A stretch of DNA of 64,000 bases from Vigna angularis. Lineage: Eukaryota; Streptophyta; Magnoliopsida; Fabales; Fabaceae. The stretch covers positions 23,180,806 to 23,244,805 of the forward strand of contig NC_068978.1 in NCBI RefSeq assembly GCF_016808095.1, written 5' to 3'. Positions 22,660 to 34,320 of this stretch are shown piece after piece. Within the stretch, counting starts at the first letter, position 1. Each line of letters starts with the position of its first letter. The position numbers and the translations under genes were made by a program. The notes beneath the pieces are model-generated. The model did no database searches and was not told the DNA's origin. It worked only from the letters and a program-made list of their open reading frames with translations.

Positions 22660-23410
22660 TGGGTTCAACTAGACTAGATATCATCCAACGTAGGTATGAT
22701 CCTGTTCAATCTTATCCTAACCTAAATTAGCATGACATGATCTAAACTTGGCTTAAGATCGACCTCATGTAGGTCATATTCAACTTAGTCCAACATCATC
22801 TTGATTTAACTCGATTTGATGTGCATTTGACTCAACTAAACTAAAGGTTAGTTTTACTTAACTCAACCAAAGGTGGGTATAACTCAACTTAGATTAGGTG
22901 GGTCAATCGACTCGATCTTATGTAGGTCAAACTAAACTCAATTTGATTTCGGCCTGAGCGAATCAATCTCATGTGGTTTGATTTTATTAAGTCTAATATA
23001 GACACAACTCTACTCAACCCAACATGGGTCTGACTCAACTTAGTCCGAGGTGGAACTAGCATGACTTGACCAAGTTGGGTCCTACTCGAATTAACATGAG
23101 GTGGACTTGACTCGATCTGACTCAACCAAAGATGGGTCTAACTCGACTTAACATGAGGTAGACTTGTCTCGACTTGACTCAACCCTACTCAACTAAAGGT
23201 GGGCTCAACGCTACTCAACCTAAGGTGGCCCCAAACTAACTCAGTTCGAGGTGGGCTCAAACTAACTTGGCCCATGGTGGCTCCAACCCTAGTCAGTCCA
23301 AGGCATGCACGAATCAACTTAGCCTTAGGTGGTCTGACCTAACTTGGCCAAGGTGGACCCAAATTAACTCGGCCTAAGGTGTGCCCAAGATTACTCGACC
23401 AAAGGTGTCT
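22660..23410. repeat. Degenerate short tandem array, GGTGGGCTCAACTCAACC-like
   Basis: The stretch is built from ~20-30-bp degenerate units of the form CTCAACCTAAGGTGGGTCTA, with no conserved reading frame. The same kind of sequence resumes at 25266-25430, so the intervening LTR-like block appears to have inserted into the array. Confidence 0.65.
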
Positions 23411-25265
23411 AAGACCATTGAAAATGTGTTGTATAAATATAAAACAAAATAAATGTTGTGGGTAATAAATGTTAACTATAAGGTAGGGTAGACGACTACT
23501 GTTGAAAATATGAGCACTAGATGACTCTTGTGAATGGAGTAAACAATTAAGGGAGTAGATGACTGAGCATTGACTAGGGAGTAGACAATGTAAGCATTAG
23601 ATGACTAGAGGTGTGAAGATATAAGAATTAGATGGCCTTAATAATATAAGTACTACATAACATAAGCAATAGACTATACAAATAACTAAAGGGAGTAAAC
23701 AATATCATTTTGTTGGGCGAAGATAACTAAACTAATCGATGAGGCATAACATATTTTGGTAAGATTATCTTTCAAAGAATTATCTAGAAGGTATTAGGAA
23801 TATAATTTGTTATTATAGGAAATATTTAGTTGTTAAATTAAGATTACGTAGGAAATAAGGTGAATATTGATGTATAATCAAGAATTTTTTATATTTCTAA
23901 AGAGATAAAATATTTAATGATATAGAGATAATTTTTATAAGATTATAGAGTGTGTGAAAGCATCTTTAAAATAATTTTTCTTATTTTATCTCCAAGGATA
24001 TTACGAGGATTATCTCTAAAGTCTAAGATTTTATTTTATAGATGTAATAAGATTTTTCCTAAGAAAATGAAATGAAAATATAAATGTAGTAATAAATATA
24101 TTTGATATTTTATGGTTAATAGAAGCATCACATAAAATCTCTTAGAGTATCTTGGATTTTAAGGGTGAAAGTAAAACCTATAAATATTCATACTAAATGA
24201 GTGATTGAGTGTAATGTTGGGTGAGAAAGAATGTGGACGAGTATAATTGAATGAAAAGTAAAGATTCAAACATAGGGAGAAACTTCAAAGTTTTATGTAC
24301 TCAATCCAAGTTAAGGGAAGTAATATTTCATGTGATTTTGATATGAGTATTAATATCATTGTCATGTTTTGTATTACTAAACTAATGATATGTTATAAGT
24401 ATGTCTCCGTGAATGCTCCAAAACAAGTGTGAGCATGTATCCATTAGTGCTCCTAGGCATCTGACTATGATGAGTCGAGTGTAAGCATCTCTCCAAGAGT
24501 GCTCCTAGGCATCTAAGTATGTTTATTTTTCTGAAATCTGAGACCTTAGCATGTCTTCATGAATTCTCCCAAGCGTTAGGGTATGTCCACATGAATGCTT
24601 AGAGTCGAATGAGCATGTCTCCATGAATGCTTCGAGAAGTATGAGACGTTTGAGATGATGATGTAAGGCAAGTAGAACCAAGGCTAGAATTCCATAATAT
24701 AATGAATGATGTGTTGTGATGTATGTTATATTTATTAGCTTACTCTTGTGTTTGTAGTTGTGGTTTTTATCTACGACGAAGCGTAACATGGGAGCAAATG
24801 ATGAAGCATGTATGGATGCATAGAAATTACAAACGAGAGGAAAATGAGATGTGTTTGGGTAACAACTTGCCATTTATAATTTTCTTTTTTTTTTCATGTC
24901 ACTCAAATTTATTATGTAAAAACAATTGATTTTGTTTTTCTTAGGTTCAATAAAAGACTTCATATTATTCAGATTAAGTAATTTTTTATAAGATTTTGGA
25001 AGTGATTATTGTATAGTAGACATTAGACGATAACACTTGAACTCATTACACTCATTAAATGCGTTAGAGATATGGTCTATTAGATGATATCAATTTTAGC
25101 CTATTAGAGGACTCAATATTTAACTATTAGACGACTTAATTTAAACTATTAGACGACTAAAATTTAAAAGAAAAAGTTTTTCAAAAATCATATTTTTAAG
25201 AGGTTTTACTAGAAATTATTTATTGTTTATAACTAAACGACTTTAAAAGTGTAAAAAAAGGGATG
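23411..25265 (+). mobile_element. LTR (solo or partial) of a gypsy-like family, copy 1
   Basis: The right part (24715-25265) shares an ordered set of motifs with 31320-31673 and 56210-56520: a GTTTGTAGTTGTGGTT segment, then TCTACGA.GA..GTA, then a poly-T/A stretch, and an end at GGGATGTTACA. Within it, 24400-24640 is a run of imperfect repeats of GCATGTCTCCATGAATGCT. No coding domain is present. The left boundary near TGTCTAAGACC is suggested only by the flanking array. Confidence 0.5.
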
Positions 25266-25430
25266 TTACAAGGTGGGCCTAAGTTGAGTCGGCTAAAGGT
25301 GGGCTTGACTCTACACAACCCATTGTGGGCTTGTCATGAATTGACCAAATGTAGGTCTAACACGGACTTGACTTCCCTCAACTCAAGGTACGTGTTAACT
25401 CAAATCATCTTGAGGTTTGTGCTGGAAGCC
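25266..25430. repeat. Continuation of the GGTGGGCTCAAC-like degenerate array
   Basis: Units such as AAGGTGGGCCTAAGTTGAGT and CTAAAGGTGGGCTTGACTCT match the type of 22660-23410 on the other side of the LTR block. Confidence 0.6.
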
Positions 25431-26389
25431 CACTCTACAATCAAATATACCAATTAGCATACTGGGTAGTTTGTAGTATAATAAGTGTCGTATCCACAGG
25501 GATTTGACAGAAAACACAATGTTCTAACTAGTTTGATTGATGATAAAACAGTAAATGGGTTGTAAGATGTACGAAACAAGGTTTGTTCATGAAAACCGAG
25601 TAAAAGACGTGATAAAATTGTTTGGATTAAAAACTATTAACTTTCAAATGATTAAAACGTGTTGAAGTTCGACTTTGCCACTTTGTCCCTCTCTAGTAAT
25701 GGTTTTATTGTTAAATATTACGCTACAAATAATCAAGTCTTGGGAGTTCTCTTTGAATGTAACTCTAGATCCATTCTTGACACTTAGAGCCTAGGATAAC
25801 CAAACATCAATATGATCTCCAGCATATAACTACTTGAATGGATTACCTATATTAAAATTAGGATTTTATTGCCAATTGCAACCTTAGATTTATTCCTAGC
25901 ATTTAAAAACATATAGGAGAATTGACTTAACCACAACTTGAAACTAGTTTCCACTCAATCTCAAGCTAGTAAAATAACATGACTGATCAATTCATCTAAC
26001 AACAAGTATATACCAATTCATAAACATGTAATTAAAATCAAGCATTCATAAATAAAATAGTACCTAATACAAGAGAGTTTAAAGTGGTTTACATCTCACT
26101 TCAATACCTAGGAGATTTAGCTCTTCATAATGGATGGGTAGTTAATACAAGAAAGGAACTTCATCTTCTAGTCCCTTAATGATTTTTTTAAAAGAACTAC
26201 ATTTGATAATGGTGTCGTTGACGTGATTAATACTACTAAACTATAGCAACTTCAGTATTGCTAAGATAGTAGCCAACAAATTCTACTCAACCCATATCTT
26301 CAAAAGAATTTATAACTGATAATCATTTAATTGACCTATAGTCAACCTACTTATATAAGGTGCAGTAGTAGATGTGACAACTTGTTGCT
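25431..26389 (+). repeat. Dispersed repeat with an inverted copy at 33600-34320
   Basis: No gene. 25725-25860 (AATCAAGTCTTGGGAGTTCT, GTAACTCTAGATCCATTCTT, CTTAGAGCCTAGGATAACCA) matches the reverse complement of 34195-34310. The phrase GTGTCGTATCCACAGGGATT at 25486-25505 is of a type often found in plant LTR-retrotransposon non-coding regions. The family is unassigned. Confidence 0.5.
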
Positions 26390-26824
26390 GATAACTGTCA
26401 AAGTATAGCAGCGAAATGGTTAACGTGTACAACAAACCAAGAGGGGGGTGAATTCGTTTCTTATCGCAAATAATACCTTTAATAATTTTCTTGTAAAGTA
26501 TAAATTCTTTAACAATAATTTAAACAAATTATAGAGTAAGGAAGATAAAAAAATGCACAAGTGATTTTTATATTGGTTCGGATCACACAAATCATACGTC
26601 CATCAACAACATTCAATCACAACTCCCGTTCTCACTCTATGCCAACACCAAGTTCTCAAAGCCAGAAGCACAAGGGTTACACAAACCCTAGAACACTTAT
26701 CACAACACATAACAAATTAGAATTTTGAATACAACATCTTTCGTATTTCAGAATGAGAGTCCCAATCCAATTTATAAAAAAATCACTCAAGGATACCTCA
26801 AAAAATCCGATGTAAGCTAATTAA

Positions 26825-27020
26825 CGTGTGACAATCGATTATCCACTTATGATAATCAATTATCCACTTATGGTAATCGATTATGCATTTAACGAATGCA
26901 CAACGGTAAAAAGCTTGCTTAAAAATTATCATAATTGCTCACAATAATCGATTATGGCAAGTCATAATTGATTACCACTAATCTATTATTATAAGTTGAT
27001 AATCGATTATCTTGAGTATA
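26825..27020. repeat. Cluster of AATCGATTAT palindromic motifs
   Basis: About seven exact or one-base-off copies of TAATCGATTA lie within ~190 bp (near 26833, 26851, 26874, 26944, 26965, 26982 and 27000), in both orientations because the core is self-complementary. It lies in the non-coding part of the Sirevirus-like remnant. A smaller pair is at 47700-47735. Confidence 0.7.
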
Positions 27021-27749
27021 AAATTTGGTTTTCTGATTCAAAACGAATTTTAACGCAATCTAAGGCAAACAATACATAGAGTCAAAGATAAACCACATCA
27101 TTTACATAAATATAGTAAATTAAAAAAAGCTTTAACACAAACAAGTCTTCATAAAGATCTTCTGGCAACAGAGCACTTGAGACTTAATCTCTCCGTTTTT
27201 TATGATTATCAAAACCCCTTTAATTTTCTTTTATTTAAAGCTTTTTGTAACCTATATGAATCTTTAACTCATACCTAACTTAAAGAAAGGGATTAGTGGA
27301 CAAGAGATAAATATATTTAAGCTTTTTAAATAATTTTCTTCCCTTTTTTATCATTATTAAAAAAAGCTATGTATGATTGAAAATATTTCTCCTCCTAAAT
27401 ATAAAACTCCCCTTGAATATAAACCATAAAAAAATAAGGCAAAACAAATAAATAATAGTTATCACAGTTTTTATTAAAGGGAAACAAAAGACATAATTCA
27501 AAACATAGTAAATACAATAAATTTAGAAATAATAACAAACAAATAAAAAGAGTGTAAAGAAGTACTCTTCCTTATTGAGTAACTTAAACAAAATTAATCT
27601 TCCCCTAAATTTGATACCTTAAGGAAGAAAGAGAAGTAGTTTTAAAAAATAAAATTTTTCTTTTCATGTTGAAAACTCCCCCTTAATTTGACAAATTATA
27701 CTTTATCAAGTTTTGGTTCACACCCAAAAGCTTCTTCCTTATTTTTTAA

Positions 27750-29360
27750 ATAACCTGCAAAATAAAAAAAATAATATTTTGGTAACACAAAAAAAGTTAT
27801 TTGGGTCCTTGAAAGTTAGAGATAGGTTATTTTATAGTAGGAATCCATGTATATATTCCATTTGGAACACCATAATGTTTTATTCTACATTTATTAGAGG
27901 TGTGATCCTTTTCCATGCAACAAAAACATGTAGCAACATTTGGTTTCCTATAAGTAGTTCCATGTTCTACCCAAACTTTACGGGTTCTTTTATATTTTTT
28001 TTATTTTTATAATTATAATCATAATAATTTTGATTATATTTAGGAACATACTTGATTTTATTCTCATGATAATTATAATTATATTTGGGAACATTTTTAA
28101 TTTTAATATTATAATTATAATCGTAATAATTATAATTATATTTAGGAACATTTTTAACAACCTTTCTCTTTTGGTTGTTTCGGGTAGTTTCTTCAAATTT
28201 ATGCAAGATGTACATTAACAAAGTTATCTTTTTCTAAATAGAAATTTTATTTTTCAAATTTTCATTTTCTTCAAGCATATTTTCAAATTTTGATTTTAAT
28301 TCTTTAAAGTCAACTTTTAATTTCTTATGAGCAAGATCTAGTTTTTCTGATTCTAGCAATAATTCCTTAAATGTATCATGCAATTCATCTTCATCAAAAT
28401 ATATATCATTAGAATTATCAGAATCACTAAAGGTACTTACTTGGCTTCCAACTATATCGTCGTCTATTAAACATATATTTGTCTGCTCATTAAAGTCGTT
28501 AATGCTTGATGCAGAGCTTGATGAAGAGCTTGAATTATACTCTTCCCACTCCTTTATTTTGGAGAATTTTCTTTCTTTATTTGGACAATTTGCTTTGATA
28601 TGTCCTAATTCTCCACAATTATAACACCTAAATTTTGAGGAGGATCCTTGAATCTTCTATTTGCGATCTTTGTATTTTCCTTTGTTCTCCATGAACTTTG
28701 TGAGCATTTTTATCAATTGGTCTGGATCTTCGCAATCAGAATCATCACCGTCTTTGACGCTTTTGCTATTGACAACCTCAAATTTAAAAGAAATATTTCT
28801 TTTTATTCCTTGGTCATCTTCTTCTTTCAACCTTTTAAGTTCAATCTCGTGTTCTCTTAATTTACCAAACAGAGTTGCCATAGACATGGTTGCAAGATTT
28901 TGTTACTCTGTGGTGGTCGTGACTTTTGGTTGCCATGTTCAAAGATTTTAGAATTTTAATATTTAACTCTTCAATGCCAAAATTGTTACCTAAATTAGAT
29001 AATTGATTGACGATGTGTGTAAAACGATTTTGCACATCATGGATTGTTTCCTAATGTTTCATCCAGAACATCTCATATTATTTGATTGAAGAGTTCTTTC
29101 GAGCACGCTTAACTTCATTTGTTCCTTCATGAGTTACTCTTAAATTTTCCCACATTTCCTGAGCACTTTTACAAATATAAATCATGTAAAAGTCATCAAT
29201 GGTTAAATTAGATGAAATAATATTTCTAGCCCTAACATCATATTGAGTCCTCTTTTTCTTATCACCAGTTCATTGGGCATAAGTCTTAGGTTCCTACACG
29301 TTATTAACAATAATATTAGGAACAAAAGGACCATTTTCAACAGTATCCCAAATACCAATA
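27750..29360 (-). pseudogene. Copia (Sirevirus-like) gag remnant
   Basis: Read on minus with several stops and frame changes: an N-terminal part around 29340-29080 (VWDTVENGPFVPN; YDVRARNIISSNLTIDDFYM; AQEMWENLRVTHEGTNEVK); 28887-28657 (MSMATLFGKLREHEIELKRL); a CCHC knuckle CYNCGELGHIKANC near 28625-28585; a Lys/Glu-rich coiled-coil-like part near 28320-28230. Then 28221-27967 holds a low-complexity tail in which VPKYNYNYYDYNY-like units occur three times. A second Cys/His knuckle CFCCMEKDHTSNKC lies near 27937-27896. This order fits the gag-polypeptide of legume SIRE-type elements. It is broken and probably not translated. Confidence 0.75.
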
Positions 29361-29399
29361 TCAAAAGTGTTTAAGAGTTTATAAAAATTATTTTATAAT

Positions 29400-31673
29400 T
29401 ATTTTTATTTTTCAAAATAGGTGGAACAAGTATTTAAATATTAATCTTTGCATTAACTTATCAACGTGATAATGCTGGTCTAGTGGTTAATGTTGTATGT
29501 GTGTTTCTGTGTGCTTAATGTTGCATGGTTTTCATTAGTTATACGTTATTTTAGGAGAGAGAAAGAAGTTAATATTTTCCTTTTAGGTAGGTTGTTTATT
29601 TTATCTTTTGGGGTATTATTATTTTATTTGTTTCATTAGGTAGAAGGGAAAGAGAACGTAAACTGTTCTCTACATTGAAAGAGGAAAAAAAATACTGGAT
29701 TGTGGGTTTTGTATCTCAGATAGATCATAAGGAAATATTTTGTTGAATCAAAACGGAAAGGGGAGTGTATGCATTTATAAAAAACTTCGTTGGCCTAAAT
29801 GGCTTATTTTGTTAGGTGTATATAGCTTCTTTTCGGTATGTGCGTGAATGGACGATTAATGGAGTGTATCTTTGTTTTGTTGAGTTCGTTTTTATATTAA
29901 AGTCAAGAATGGGGGTAAAACCGTGGGTGATCTTTGTTTATTCTTTCGTTGTCATTGAAGATTAATTTTATGTGATGATTTAATCATTGGAGTAGCCTAT
30001 TAAAATGTTAAACTTGATGGATGTTGGATTATTGTTACTGTTGCGAATGTGTATGTCAATTATGATTTTGAGGTGGTATGAAATTGAATCCGAGAGGAAG
30101 GGCACATGTTGTATTATTGTCGTTCTCGTGTTCTAAGACGTGTGAGTTTAAGCTTGTGGCTTTTATCCTTGGGTAGCGGGGTTAACTAGAGAGATGGCTA
30201 GGTACCGTGGAAATAATGTTGTTTGTAGGAGATTTTTGTTAGTTGATGAAGAGTTTTAGTGCGCTCTTGGGGGTTTACTTTTAGACAATTGATAAATGAG
30301 TATGTTGATGGTCATGTTGATTAAATAAAATGATGAGTATTACATGTTATATTGATAATGAGTATTGATTTGAGATGTGAACATGAAACTATGTTATTTC
30401 CTCCTACTGTCGTCGGTCATGGATGGACTTTTCGTACTGCACTATGTTAAGAATGTGTTGGACTCTCGTTTAGAGATAGTGATTCGAGTGTCACTTCCCT
30501 CTGCGCGGGGAGGTGGATGTCTCGCCCAAAAGGCTTCGGCTCGTGCTGAGTATAGTGCACTGGTGCGCGTAGTGCCAGTGTTTTTACTCGTTAGTCCTTG
30601 AGAAGTCGGGGAGATAGGTCGGAAGTTGAGATGGAAGACGACTCGAACTGTCCTGTTAGCGAGAACAGGCCCCTGTTGGCGAGAACAGGCCCCTGTTGGC
30701 GAGAACAGGCCCCTGTTGGCGAGAACAGGCCCCTGTTGGCGAGAACAGGCCCCTGTTGGCGAGAACAGGCCCCTGTTGGCGAGAACAGGCCCCTGTTGGC
30801 GAGAACAGGCCCCTGTTGGCGAGAACAGGCCCCTGTTGGCGAGAACAGGCCCCTGTTGGCGAGAACAGGCCCCTGTTGGCGAGAACAGGCCCCTGTTGGC
30901 GAGAACAGGCCCCTGTTGGCGAGAACAGGCCCCTGTTGGCGAGAACAGGCCCCTGTTGGCGAGAACAGGCCCCTGTTGGCGAGAACAGGCCCCTGTTACC
31001 GAGAACAGGCCCCTGTTACCGAGAACAGGCCCCTGTTACCGAGAGCAGGCCCCTGTTACCGAGAGCAGGCCCCTGTTACCGAGAGCAGGCCCCTGTTACC
31101 GAGAGCAGGCCCCTGTTAGCTGTTAGCGAGAGCAGGCCCCTGTTAGCTGTTAGCGAGAACAGGCCCCTGTTAGCGAGAACAGGTCATGACAACACAATAT
31201 AAGAAAATGACATTGGTTCATGAATGGCTTGACTATGATGATAATGTTGTGATGGAATATGTTTATGCAATTATATTACTTTGTGATTAAAATGAAATAT
31301 TTTTTGTTGTGAGTTATGATATTTCTGGTTTCTCACCTTGAAATGTTGTGGTTGTGGTTTCGAGCTACGATGATCGTACTTGTACAGGAGTAGATGACAT
31401 TGATGATAAAACTGGATCGAAGTAGCTGACGTGAGAGTTGGGATCTTATATTTTGGGAATGATGATTTATTCTATTTAAAAGTTTTCAGACTTGGTATCT
31501 TTAATGTAAAAAGGATTTATTTCAGATTTCGTTTTGGACAGACATGTTTATAATTGTGTTTTGCTTCTGCATTTTAATTAAATAAAGTTTGATCGTCTTA
31601 ATAGATTGTTTTATGGAAAAATATTTTGAGAAAATTTTTACACCGTGACCTTTCGAAAAATCGGGGTGTTACA
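29400..31673 (+). mobile_element. LTR of a gypsy-like family, copy 2, containing a large minisatellite
   Basis: Between ~30470 and 30660 it aligns with 55795-55955 (GATTCGAGTGTCACT, then GGATGTCTCGCCC against AGACATCTCACCC, then CGGCTCGTGCTGAGT against CGACTCATGCTAAGT). Its right part, 31320-31673, aligns with copies 1 and 3 and ends GGGGTGTTACA. The left edge is not defined. No coding domains are present; the long open frames across 30598-31202 are a by-product of the repeat. Confidence 0.55.
30651..31190. repeat. 20-bp minisatellite, ~26 units, each unit a dyad
   Basis: The unit is GAGAACAGGCCCCTGTTGGC. Sixteen identical units run from 30661 to 30980. They are followed by three units ending TTACC, then units starting GAGAGC, then two places where an extra TGTTAGC is inserted (31121-31127 and 31148-31154). 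Each unit contains the perfect dyad AACAGG-CC-CCTGTT. Since 20 is not a multiple of 3 and no frame has a stop, all three plus frames are open; coding is not implied. Confidence 0.97.
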
Positions 31674-33599
31674 AAGAAGGTGGAGAACATGAGAGAAGAG
31701 AGAGAGAACGAAATTAGAACCCCAAAGGGTTCTTCTGCTCCCCTAATGTATTTCCCTTAGTCTCTTTATATAGGAATTAGACTAGGTTTTGTTTTGGGTT
31801 TTTTTGTTATTATAATGTCCTTTCAAATAATGTAATCTCATCCAATTATCTTTTAAATAATCCAATATCTTCAAGATATATTTGATTGTTGTGGAGATCT
31901 AAAAATATTTGAGAATATCTTTTCTAGATTAAAAAAGATTTGACAAGTATTATCTTTCGATATTTACTGATATAATTAAATAAGGTAATTATTTAAAAAT
32001 ATCAAATAAAATATGTTAAGTTATATTTTTCCCAAATTATCTTTTATCACATTTATTAATTATAAAAGCCTTTTTAGTAGAAAAACTAGAGAAAATTGTA
32101 AGATCCAACTTTTGTTGCATGATCCCTCTTCTTGGCTTAGCCAAATTTATTTACTTTTTTCATGCAATGCTTGGATTGACTTCTTGTGGTATTGATTATT
32201 TTTTATTCTTGGATTTATATTTCAGGTATCATGAAACTTTAACCATTTTATTTCCACATCTCAATGAGCTCGATTTAGCTGCAATTGCACTAACACACCT
32301 CAAAATATCCAAAAAACATTTATACAACTAAAAACATATTTTTAACATATTTTTGTATCTCATGATGAATAAAACCCAATTATAAAAAATCCTAATTAAA
32401 ATGTTCTATTAAAGTACAAAATCAATTAAGAATCCAATATTAAAGGCTAAATGAAAGTATAAATATGCACTCATCAAAAATATATGAGAAGACTCTTTAA
32501 AGTCTCTATCTAAATCTGTCTAGAAAGTCTAGTATAAAATCTCCATAAAGGCTCTCTCAAAATAGAGAGGAAATGTTGCTTTTATATACTTCCAACACGT
32601 GGCTTCAGCGATGGCGTCATGGCTCCAGTTCTAAGGTTTCCTCCTGTGGTGAGTTTCCTCTATGGCTTAGGCCTTGTGCCTCTGTGTTAGAGCCCTCATG
32701 AATCATTAATTTTTTTTATTCACTTAACTTTCCATTATTTCCTCAGTTTTGCTAATTGGGCTTAATTTGATTAGTAATCCATATTTTAATTAATTTGAAT
32801 TGTTTTAGCTTAATTATTTCCATTATTATTTTCAGGAAAATTTTAGGAATTATATTTTGGGACATAAAGAGAGTTGCCATGTCATTTTCTATTATCCACA
32901 TCAGCATTGTATTTTTATTTCGTTTTTATTTTTGTTTTTAATGTAAATTAGGTCAAACTTGACTTATTGGACCCATTTTAGTGAATTAGTGAGACGCCCA
33001 TTGGTAGGGCAGATTGAGGCCTAGGTTTTAGTACCCAAGAGAGCAAAAACGTGGAACTCTCTATTCCATTCATTTTGGGTGTTGTAGAACGTAGGAACAA
33101 ATGCTCTCCCTTAGCTTTCAATTTTTTTTTTCTTTTCCCTCGATGTACTGAATCTTTTTCGTTTTAATTTCCAATTTTGTTTTTTGTTCTTGCTTCATTT
33201 TTGTTTGCCTCTTTTCTGCTGCAATTTCCATCCCCAATTTCATAATCCAGTTTCGTTTTTGTTTTCTCATTTTGCTTTACAATTTCATGCTCATTTTTGT
33301 TCCAATTTTAATACCATTTTCCAATTTAACGTTCTGCATTTTGTTTGCCTCTGTTGTTTGATGTTTCTAATTAGTTTTGGTGTGTTAAAACTCATTTTAA
33401 TGGAAGCTTAATTTTCTTGGGTTGGTAATAAGGGAGATTGCAATTGCGTCCTTGAGATTATTGCACTATCATTATAATTTCATTGTTCATACATTGCATA
33501 ATCCTTAATTTGTTTTATTCTTACAATTAGGTATATGCTTTGTTGCCTACTTTATGTTTAATCTTTGCTTAGTTGATTAGAGTCACAATTGTTTAATCT
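31674..33599. other. Intergenic, unassigned repeat-like sequence
   Basis: No gene is recognised. There are LTR-like TATA contexts (CTCTTTATATAGGAATTAGA near 31763; GCTTTTATATACTTCC near 32578), which hint at further LTR remnants. The rest is A/T-rich, with T-rich tracts from 33120 to 33400. Short frames show no family resemblance. Confidence 0.35.
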
Positions 33600-34320
33600 G
33601 TAGTGGTGCAAAATATGTTCACCCCCCAATTACGTGTTTGATCATTTGATTGAACCAAAATTGGTCCTTAAGAGACGACTTAGAAGTCACTCCCTAGTTA
33701 CTTCATTTAATCTACAATATTAATTTGAGTCGAGCACAACATCGACGATCAAGCCCCTTGAGATAACTTCTAGTAGAAAGATTCTTCATGGTTTTAGCCT
33801 TAGGTCAAGGCTTGAGGTTTCCTCCCAATGTGGGTTTCTTCATGTGGTCCAAGCCTCAAATTCCACGTGGCAACCACGCTTAAGTTAGTTTGTTGTATTT
33901 TGCTCAAAATTCCTCTAATTTCTTCTTATTTCACCTTTGAATTTCCAAGTTTAGCAAACCTGGAAAACAAGTAAAATTAGGATGATTTCCAAATATATTT
34001 AACAGAATCAAAACAAGATAAATGTCAAATTAACATCAAAGCTAACTCATATTAGGCACTTATCAACACACCTAACTTTATAATTTGTTTGCCCTGAAAC
34101 AAATCTAAAAACTAAAAGATAGAAGGTATTTGAACAATCAAAAGTTGGTTCAAGGACTAGATGTTCTGGTTGATTCCTGATCATAATGCAAATGATTCAT
34201 TCAAGTAGTCATTGAGAAATCATATTGAAGTTTGGTCATCTTAGGCTCTATGTATCAGGAACGGATCTAGAGTTACATTCAAAAAGAACTCTCAGAACAT
34301 GATTAATGATGTCTTTATAA
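33600..34320 (-). repeat. Inverted copy of the 25431-26200 dispersed repeat
   Basis: 34195-34310 is the reverse complement, with scattered differences, of 25725-25840. Shared pieces include ATTCAAGTAGT, TGAAGTTTGGTCATCTTAGG against the partner's TGATGTTTGGTTATCCTAGG, and GGATCTAGAGTTACATTCAA. Neither copy has coding potential. Confidence 0.6.

Larger units (their letters stand above)
26390..29360 (-). mobile_element. Decayed Sirevirus-like copia element, gag-bearing, pol missing
   Basis: Minus-strand order: gag remnant (29360-27750), then A+T-rich non-coding sequence, then a region resembling a Sirevirus LTR end (GAATTCACCCCCCTCTTGG at 26455-26437). No protease, integrase or reverse transcriptase sequence was found. 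No second LTR is visible, and the 5' side appears cut off by the LTR block at 29400-31673. Confidence 0.55.

Noticed and set aside
30651..31190. Resemblance to a CRISPR array (regular palindromic repeats)
   Set aside because: Units are contiguous with no unique spacers, and the context is a plant LTR.
30598..31202. Three overlapping long plus-strand reading frames with perfect peptide repeats (ENRPLLARTGPCWREQAPVG)
   Set aside because: They are the three frames of one stop-free 20-bp DNA repeat; no codon preference or domain supports translation.
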